The notes beneath the pieces were generated by a model. The model ran no database searches and was not told the origin of the DNA. It saw only the letters and a list, made by a program, of their open reading frames with translations. A stretch of 64,000 nucleotides of DNA from Endocalyx cinctus (lineage: Eukaryota > Ascomycota > Sordariomycetes > Amphisphaeriales > Apiosporaceae), in the NCBI GenBank assembly GCA_001600455.1, contig BCKC01000004.1:4142915-4206914 (forward strand), given 5' to 3'. The number at the start of each line of letters is the position of its first letter. Positions within the stretch are counted from its first letter, which is position 1. Below are positions 57,079-64,000 of this stretch, one piece after another. Both the position numbers and the translations under genes were made by a program.

Positions 57079-57712
57079 AGTTCTAAATATATGTTTAGGC
57101 ATGACCGTGATATCAACCTTGGCGGCAAAAGTCAAAGGAAGTACCTAATCATCGATATTACGGGACAGCAAGTTTGGAAAGTTAATGACGAACACTTCGG
57201 AGGAAATTGTAGGCTTTTAGTTGGATATGAGAGGGCACATGAAAAAAATTGGGGCTTTAGATATTGGAAATAATCCATGTTGGGTAATGATCACTGTATT
57301 TGTTAGAAATTGTCACTAAGAAAACGAGGAGTTGAGTCTTATGTTTTAATTTACGATGATGATTAATGGAAATAAATATCTATTAAAAAAGGTGAGAATT
57401 CGACAAGGGAGCATGAGATATTGCGCTGGAAGGCTCTGTGGATAACCACAAAATAAATATTAGGTAGGAAATGACAATAAATTGAAATCCATACGACTCG
57501 ATAGGAACGTGTATGCCGGTAGATACAATCTAATAATATTCTGTAACATCAATAGCAATACAAGGTCCTTGAGTACGCAACCCTAAAAAATACATCTTCA
57601 AATCTCAAACCCTTACGAACACTTCGTAGAATTCCTGCTGCTGAGATCATCTCATTTCCCAACATAGCCACGGCCAAGTACTCTTCAGTATTCACATATT
57701 TTGAACTTATGC
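57079..57712. other. Convergent 3' spacer
   Basis: AT-rich 3' regions of two convergent genes; no gene supported. Confidence 0.35.
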
Positions 57713-58934
57713 CTACGAGCGCCCATTACACCACTCCTGGGCAGATGCCCATGCGTAATATCTTTCTGCGTCGCTCGCGTGAACCGCAATATAATTATCA
57801 TGAAGATACTCGAGCATGTCAGTCTGCGTCGCCGAACCATGTAGCATCTGCATCACTTTGACAATGTGACCGCGGACGAGGCCATTAAAGTCGACCACGG
57901 CAATCTCGGAATGATTGGTGCGCCGGTTGCGGCCATGCTCCCGCTGTAGAACAATTCCAACAGCCGGAGTGTGGCGAAACGTCTCGGGGTCTAATGCTGG
58001 CACATTTCTTTTGGGTTCGATATCAGAAATGAAGATCAATGACCCACAATCTTCCGGGCGGATCCGGCCCGTAATATTGTACCGATGGGTCAAGTCGCAC
58101 GCCACAAAGTTCTGGCCGGTATCATCCTCTGTCATACAGTAGCTACTAGGGTTTCTGACGTTATCCTTTACAGGCAAGATGCCGCGAGTGGTGAGGGCTC
58201 CGAGAGAATAATTGTATAAGGAGAAATCGATCGCAGGCTCCGCCGTTCCATCGTCATATACATTGTGCAGACATTCGATAAAAGGGTCGGTATAAACTTG
58301 CCTCGCAGCCTCGCAAAGCTCATTTCGATAAGTTTCGGTGATATCCGGGTTGATTTCAACCAAGGTGTATCCAAATCTGACGCTCTCGTAAGCAATTGTA
58401 CCGATGATGACGCCGCCAGGGCGTGGTTGAGGATCGAGTCTGCCATGGGTCCGAGCGTGGTTCGACGGAGGGCAATTATCGTGAGGGAAAGGGCGATAAT
58501 CCTCCCGAGCTAGCGCGCAGAAACAACTGTGCATTAGTATTGAGACCTAGGATTTTGGCATACACCAGGCATAATCTCACTCATGAATGGATCAGAAAGG
58601 GAGATGGGCACTACTCTGGAGCGTGAGAAAGGTTCGAGAAATAGGCAATGAGTGTTAGAAGCCTGGAGGCTTTCGGATACTTGCCTGGGTCAGCGAGGCA
58701 TCTTCTCCAGCCTCTTTGAGCAGGAGGCCTTGCCGTCAAGATATAGAAGCGATCGCTGTGAGTTAGGATGGCACCGGCAGTGACTAGGGTGTGACGAGAG
58801 CTGTTGCCATCCATAGGGGTGAGCCAGATGAGCTGAGGTAGTTGCCAGATCGGAATATCGTTCGCCACATTTTCTGCGGTTGACATGGCAGACGGGCTTG
58901 CTGGGTTGGAAAAGTGTCGGTTCTGCCGCGGCAT
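57713..58934 (-). CDS. Diverged trypsin-fold-like protein
   Basis: Three exons (58934-58681, 58615-58566, 58509-57713) give 366 aa. The second intron must end at 58510, since the nearer CAG acceptor leads to a stop. The layout mirrors the trypsin-fold protein at 40-42 kb: a strand segment HTLVTAGAILTHSDRFYILTA where a catalytic His would sit (here ILTARPP, no His), then far downstream RPEDCGSLIF (Cys256) at the place of GDSGS, followed by a VVDFNGLVRGHIVK segment. If that alignment is right, both catalytic residues are substituted and the protein is a pseudoenzyme. No signal peptide. Resemblance is weak and rests on motif order only; other upstream ATGs (59111) are possible starts. Confidence 0.6.
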
Positions 58935-59588
58935 CGTGCTTAGAAATCGACCTTGCGTGTTCGTTATTATCGTAAAATATTTCGTGTGTGTATGTGTAGA
59001 GAAGAGTTGGAAGTGTGAAGTGGATTTGAGTACGATTGTGAAAAGAGGGGAGTGTGATTTAATAATTTCCCAAAGGATTTGCCTCTGGTTAGAGAACTTG
59101 GGAACAGTCATCGTCTGAAAACTGAATGGTGTAACTAGTTGCTCAAGCCCTCGGGAGGTTATTTGTTTATATCTAATTAGGTTGTTCTTGGAAAGACGAG
59201 GAGTCTATTGCTCCATTTTGATTCTGAGATGAGTAGACTGGGTGGATGGACTGGCCGAGGTGAGTAACAAGCTTTCCACAAACATATATCCGCATCTTGA
59301 AAAAAAGGGGGAGGGGGATTCACAGGCTATCTAAATTTCCGGGGTGTTTGTTTTTGAGAAGACCAACTTCCCAGAATTAAGATAGGGGGAAAAAACATAT
59401 GGCCGTGGGGTGGGCGTAAAGAGCAGAAGTCACATTTTGAAAGCTTGAGCCATGTAACAGATGAATAGATAGGTTTTGTATCCGGTCTAATAATTGATGA
59501 TTTGATATGAGACTAATACTACAACGTCCCAACTCAGTATCTAACCCGCCTGTCGTCCATCGCTTCGAGGTCGTATGTACAAACGGAC
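58935..59588. other. Spacer upstream of the protease-like gene and 3' of COX12
   Basis: AT-rich, no gene supported; GTGTGT and AAAAAAGGGGGAGGGGG runs present. Confidence 0.35.
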
Positions 59589-60210
59589 CTAATCGAGCTT
59601 GGCAGGGAAGTTTCCGGCCTCTGTCGTTCATCATATTAGCATTCGTCATGACTACTTGCCAACTTCATATTTACGTACCTCGCTGGTCATCCCATCTCTG
59701 ATACCATCCGCTGGGACATAGTGATCGGTAGGCGAGGTAGAACTAATTCCAAGTAAATTAGAGATATTCCAGAATAAACCGTCTCGTAATCAATCATGTT
59801 TCGTACCTGACGGCATGGGGCGAAGTCCTCGCCCTTGGCATTGATGCACTTGTGGTAGTCGACGTAGTTCTGCCAGCAGTGCTTAGTCTGGTTGACGTTG
59901 GGGAAACGAGCGTCGACACCTAGAATATTTTGATTAGAATTCACGATCGGAGAACTCGGGTAATTATCGTCTATGGAGATATGTATTTGTATTCGCGTTG
60001 TATCGGACTGGTCGCATAATTGAACGTTTTCATGTAAGGTGGACCATGTATGGTGAACAGGAGGGGAAGGAGTGTCGTTGTCTTACCAGCTAAATTAAAT
60101 ACGAATGAGTAATTAGCATTGAGGTGTTTACCAGTTTGAAGAGAAAGTTGCCGGGAAAACTTACCAGTGACGAACTTGAAAGGCTTGGTCTCGCGTTCTT
60201 CGTCGGACAT
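59589..60210 (-). CDS. cox12: Cytochrome c oxidase subunit 6B (COX12)
   Basis: Four exons (60210-60165, 59919-59807, 59742-59679, 59620-59589) encode 84 aa; all joins are in phase. Peripheral subunit on the intermembrane-space face of complex IV. The twin-Cys motif is complete: Cys30-x9-Cys40 (HCWQNYVDYHKC) and Cys51-x10-Cys62 (PCRQFYLAYRSLC), imported by the Mia40 route. The conserved DARFPNVNQTKHCWQNY and WYQRWDDQR blocks support the call. No cleavable presequence, as expected. The first intron (245 nt) is long for this window. It is divergent from the B12D-family gene at 60730, with 519 bp between start codons, so a shared respiratory-gene promoter is plausible. Confidence 0.95.
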
Positions 60211-60729
60211 TTTATCGGTTTAAGAGCGAATAAACTGAGGGGAGATTTGTTATACTGCTCAATGGCAATTCGAAGTTATAAACGTCGGATGTGTTTTATA
60301 GGAGGATAACGAGCTTCTCTCTTTCAAGATCGAATCATTCAGTTGTTTTTGCCTGGTGGCCTGACATTCAGCGCTTTACTGTAAATAGATGAGGCTAAGC
60401 TTAATAAGGAATAAAGCAATTAACCCCACTAATCTTCATTAATGATGGTTATATGGCCTGATGATTTTGTTACTCGTCATTCCACCTGTCCACCTATCTT
60501 TTTCTGCTAACTCCCCTAATTGAATAACTGTAATTGGCCCAACAGTAGATACTGATAGCTGAAAGACTACTGATCTATTGCTATAGCTACACCTAATAAC
60601 TCAACCTAGAAACTCCTCCTCCGGTACTGTTATTACTCAAAAACATCGTCATCAGATATTTTAAACAGCTCAATCTTCACATTTCACATAAACTCTCCAC
60701 TCTTCTAATCAATAAAAACTCATATAAAA
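60211..60729. promoter_or_regulatory. Shared divergent promoter of COX12 and the B12D-like gene
   Basis: The 519 bp between two start codons of opposite orientation contain no gene. The arrangement suggests joint control of two nuclear-encoded respiratory subunits; no specific factor site can be claimed. Confidence 0.45.
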
Positions 60730-61365
60730 ATGTATGCTACTCGAGCTCTTCGAATGGCCCCTACGAGGCGCCTGAGATTCCCCCTTCCCGTAAGTTGATT
60801 TTTCTACCTAATTCGAACTTGTAGTTTTGATAATTGCTAACGTCCCGGGTAGAAGGAGGACCAGTCCGGTACGTTTTTCTACTCCCTATCTTCTTTGCTT
60901 CGACCAATCCTATCGGCCATGGATCTTCGAAAAATAATATTGCACCGATTGCGATATTATTATCCATGATTATATCATATCAATTGACCGAAATTTTGTG
61001 ACCCATGATAATTGACCGAGGAAAAAAAAAATACACAGCCCACACTATCTCCCAGCGTCTTCGCAAGCTTCGACAGATCCCGGCCGAATTGCTTCCTCTC
61101 GGTTAGTCCAATCTCCATCTGACACCCCCAAACTGGAAATATGATGGAAGGAAGGAAATAAAGAAAGAAGGAAATTCATCATATTCTAATCAGCCGTATC
61201 AATATTCTTATTTTATTTTTAACAGGTGTTGTCGTCGCTTTCGCCGTTTTCGCCGCCGGTTACTCCAGCATGCGCAAATTCTGGGTCGATAAGAACATTC
61301 GCCTTAGCCGACAAGGTCCTCGTGAAAGCCATACTAGCCACGGTAGCCACGGCGAGGAACACTAG
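60730..61365 (+). CDS. B12D / NDUFA4-like mitochondrial respiratory subunit
   Basis: Four exons (60730-60789, 60853-60868, 61039-61101, 61226-61365) give 92 aa; the second exon is a 16-nt microexon. The N terminus MYATRALRMAPTRRLRFPLP is Arg-rich and without acidic residues, as for a mitochondrial targeting sequence. A single membrane helix lies at about 47-61 (GVVVAFAVFAAGY), followed by the B12D/NDUFA4 family signature SSMRKFWVDKNIRLSRQGP. The C terminus is His/Ser-rich. Relatives in fungi are annotated as small complex I (or complex IV associated) subunits in the inner membrane. It is divergently transcribed from COX12, another respiratory gene. Confidence 0.85.
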
Positions 61366-61740
61366 GTTTTCGTCTCACAAATTAGAATGGAGAGAGGGTA
61401 GTAGATAGTCGTAGGTTGGGAATAACACGAGCAGAGATCAGAGCTGCGGCGGGACTATCTACCTTGCCCCCGCTTGAGCACACCAATCATTGTACATGTT
61501 AAAAACGAAAGAATAAAGGACGACTGTCGTGTTTAAGATATGCGAGATTGAAGCATGGTATAGAATTTCCGTCGTCACATCCTTTAACCTCGCTATTTCC
61601 CTTCTTATGTGCCAAATACAAAACAATGTTACAGATATCATTTTTCTCTTGAAGCCCCAAACGCCAGCGCTATGCGAGATAATGTATGAACTTCCCGGCC
61701 GGACCAGCCCAAATCGAAATTTTCGAACTCAATGACCGTA
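61366..61740. other. Convergent 3' spacer
   Basis: No gene seen between the B12D-like and RRM genes. Confidence 0.35.
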
Positions 61741-62299
61741 TTATTCTGGCTTTGGACCAGCTACATCCAAGCCTTCGAGTCCTTGCATTGGATCTTCCGG
61801 TCTCTCATCGATGTTGGCATTGGTATTTCCAGATGCGAGACGGTCATCCTCCCCGACGGCGTGCTCGGCAAGCCATCCCTCCTAAATGAGTACGTTAGTA
61901 ATAGTATCAATGTGTATATAACCCGTTCCGTTCACTAGTTATGCGGGGTAGTTAAGAGGTGAGAATAAAAAAACCTACCTGCTCCCAGATAGCAGTTTTG
62001 CTACCTAAACCCTCCTCGGCGCTCTTTGGTACCTTAGCAGCCGAGACTTTCAAGACGCGACCAAATAATTCGGATTGGTCCATGTTGTCGATAGCTTCCT
62101 TCGCGTCGTCGGCATCCTCAAATTCGACGTACGCGAAACCTCTATGGGGATCTGTCGCATTTGGTGCATCATTTTTTGGTAGCGTTATATCGGTAATCTC
62201 TCCAAATGGTATGAAAGCGTCGTGAAGATTCCCTTGCGTAACGACCGAGGCGAGACCTCCGACGTATACCGTTGCTTTCCAACGTGCAGCGTCTGTCAT
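61741..62299 (-). CDS. Single-RRM RNA-binding protein (PPIE/Cyp33-type RRM)
   Basis: Two exons (62299-61979, 61881-61741) encode 153 aa. The RRM spans about 7-85 with RNP2 TVYVGGLA and RNP1 RGFAYVEF. The surrounding sequence (MTDAARWKATVYVGGL, HDAFIPFGEITDITLP and RVLKVSAAKVPKS) matches the RRM found in cyclophilin E/Cyp33 proteins and their stand-alone fungal relatives. The C-terminal tail has EGWLAEHAVGEDDR and is acidic. There is no cyclophilin domain, so this is an RRM-only protein, presumably nuclear and splicing-associated. An upstream in-frame ATG at 62335 would add 12 residues; the shorter start fits the family better. Confidence 0.9.
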
Positions 62300-63118
62300 A
62301 TTGAAGTTTTGAAATTTTTGACTAAGGGTTGACACAACTCTTTTTTTTCTGTTCCTGTTTTTTTTCTTCCTCTTTTCTTTCCCCGACTCCCTCTTTTCTC
62401 GGATTTTATTCCTGAGTTGATATCGTATATAAAGAGAGGCTCAAAAGTTATATGCAGCCAGACCAATCGATTAATTATTATTTATTAGCCTCGTCCACGG
62501 GTCGAAACGAAATATAGTATATCACGTGGCTATACTCTGTACATAACCTTGGAATGGATTTTTATTTGGGCTTCATTTTTATCCACTCTGCCACTCTGCC
62601 ACTGACACAGTAAACGTTTAATGGATGGTCTGTGCATTTATATCCACAATTTCATATTCTAAGCATATTTATTATACGGAGTCAGGAAGTACAGTAGTAA
62701 TGGATACTTGCTTAAATACAGTAAATACAGTGTTTTATATACTCCCCCCTTGATTGAACTTGGCCTGTCATCTGTGAGCTCACACAACCCACCAAAATCC
62801 AATCCCTCCCCATTGAGTTTGGATAGTAATAAGTGTATATCTGGCAACAACCTAATAACGACAACAAGATGAACTCTTAACATTTCTGCTTTTATGATTT
62901 AATGACCACTAGTCAGCAAGCATCAAAACTTATTTTATATTAAATAAATATTATTTATAAATTTAGCTAGCTGGGCTAGAGTCATCAATGCCACCTGGCA
63001 TTTCTCGTCTTCATCTCATTTCTATCCCACTCTAAATCTTGGGTCTCGATTTGTTGATCTTGATTCCTTGTACTCCCTTAGATTTTTCTTCGAAATCTAT
63101 TTTTCAAATTAAATCAAC
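62300..63118. other. Divergent spacer before SEC31
   Basis: No gene supported. CT-rich near 62340-62400 (leader of the RRM gene) and AT-rich further on. Confidence 0.35.
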
Positions 63119-64000
63119 ATGGTTCGATTAAGGGAGATCGCACGAACTGCTGCCTTTGCCTGGTCACCATCTACCGACAAACCTTTATTGGTCACCGGAA
63201 CCAGAGCTGGGGCTGTTAATGCCGACTTCTCTGACGAAACCAAATTGGAATTATGGGATTTGAGTCTCGATAACCAAGAACAGGGACTTGAACTACAGCC
63301 TATCGCCACCCTCTCTGCTGATTCCAGGTAATTTACTTAGATGCGAGATGACGTAGAATTTCGCGAGCTGTAGTACTAATCTACCTATGTGCTCTTCAGG
63401 TTCTACGATATTGCCTGGGGCCAACCTTCTGAAGATTATCCCAACGGAATTATCGCCGGTGCCCTCGAAAACGGTTCCCTCGATCTCTGGGATGCCGAAA
63501 AGCTGATTGCCGGCGAGAGCGACGCCCTCATTTCGAGAACAACGAAACATACCGGTCCGATCAAGTCATTACAGTTCAACCCATTGAGACCGCAGATTTT
63601 AGCTACTGCCGGTGCTAAAGGCGAGCTGTTCATTTATGATGTAAACGACCCCGACAGCGCTTTTAGACTGGGCACCGCCGCTGCTCGATCAGACGACTTG
63701 GAATGCGTAGCTTGGAATATAAAAGTAGCTCATATTCTTGCTACCGGAGGCTCGGGCGGATTTGTTACGGTCTGGGATTTGAAAACTAAGAAGGCGTCAT
63801 TTACTCTCAACAACAATCGCAAGGCCGTCAGCTCCATTGCCTGGGATCCGAACAACTCCACTAAGCTCTTAACCGCCACGCCTGACGACTCGAACCCCCT
63901 TATCCTCCTGTGGGATCTGCGAAACTCGAACGCGCCAGAAAGGACCCTGCAAGGTCATGAACAAGGTGTCCTCTCCGTATCGTGGTGTCTGCAAGACCCT
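63119..64000 (+). CDS. sec31: SEC31, COPII outer-coat subunit (5' part)
   Basis: Two exons within the window (63119-63327 and 63400 to the window end) give the first 270 residues; the gene continues to the right. SEC31 forms the outer cage of COPII vesicles leaving the ER and stimulates Sar1 GTP hydrolysis. The start [17 protein letters not shown] is the conserved SEC31 opening. At least four WD40 blades follow, with [47 protein letters not shown] and [13 protein letters not shown], and the conserved [16 protein letters not shown] segment. No irregularity within the visible part. Confidence 0.96.

Noticed and set aside
1..64000. CRISPR arrays, bacterial operons, ribosome-binding sites, rRNA genes
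   Set aside because: Genome is eukaryotic with spliced genes; no spaced short direct-repeat array or rRNA-like sequence was seen.

Overview
The window is nuclear DNA of a filamentous ascomycete fungus, probably a Sordariomycete (the class is my inference). Support comes from genes split by short GT-AG introns (mostly 44-120 nt), fungal-only families (Zn2Cys6 regulators, AA9 polysaccharide monooxygenase with a CBM1, NACHT-ankyrin protein, Cys-rich secreted proteins) and GC-rich coding islands in AT-rich, repeat-bearing spacers. Both ends cut genes: the 3' end of an RWD/Prp3-C-like gene at the left and the 5' part of SEC31 at the right.

Layout. 1-7.5 kb: gene end, secreted AA9-CBM1, a large secreted Ser/Thr/Ala-rich protein, a DUF2470 membrane protein. 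7.5-18.5 kb: long AT-rich spacers with retroelement relics, a 19-bp inverted pair and a 52-bp tandem duplication, around a Zn2Cys6 regulator and a secreted HD-domain (cyanamide hydratase-like) protein. 18.5-27.5 kb: CYP7/CYP8-like P450, Ctr3-type copper transporter, 74-aa Cys-rich secreted protein, tetraspanin-like protein, 253-aa secreted protein. 29-34 kb: NACHT-ankyrin NLR-like protein followed by a LINE relic that itself carries a 118-bp insertion. 34.5-44.5 kb: Zn2Cys6/fungal_trans regulator, MAPEG protein, trypsin-fold protein, membrane-anchored M24 peptidase. 45.5-46.1 kb: a 600-bp MITE-like element with ambiguous bases. 47-50 kb: secreted protein and threonine synthase. 50-55.5 kb: gene desert. 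55.5-64 kb: aquaporin, a second diverged protease-like protein, then a housekeeping block (COX12, B12D/NDUFA4-like subunit, RRM protein, SEC31).

Two functional blocks stand out. The right 5 kb is conserved housekeeping, with two respiratory-chain genes divergently transcribed. The left and middle are accessory: secreted plant-interaction-type proteins, a fungal NLR candidate and two diverged serine-protease-fold proteins, interleaved with transposon remains. Several genes (copper transporter, MAPEG, COX12, B12D, Cys-rich protein) become visible only after splicing small exons, which I did by hand from splice sites and reading-frame continuity. All function calls rest on recognised motifs, not on searches.
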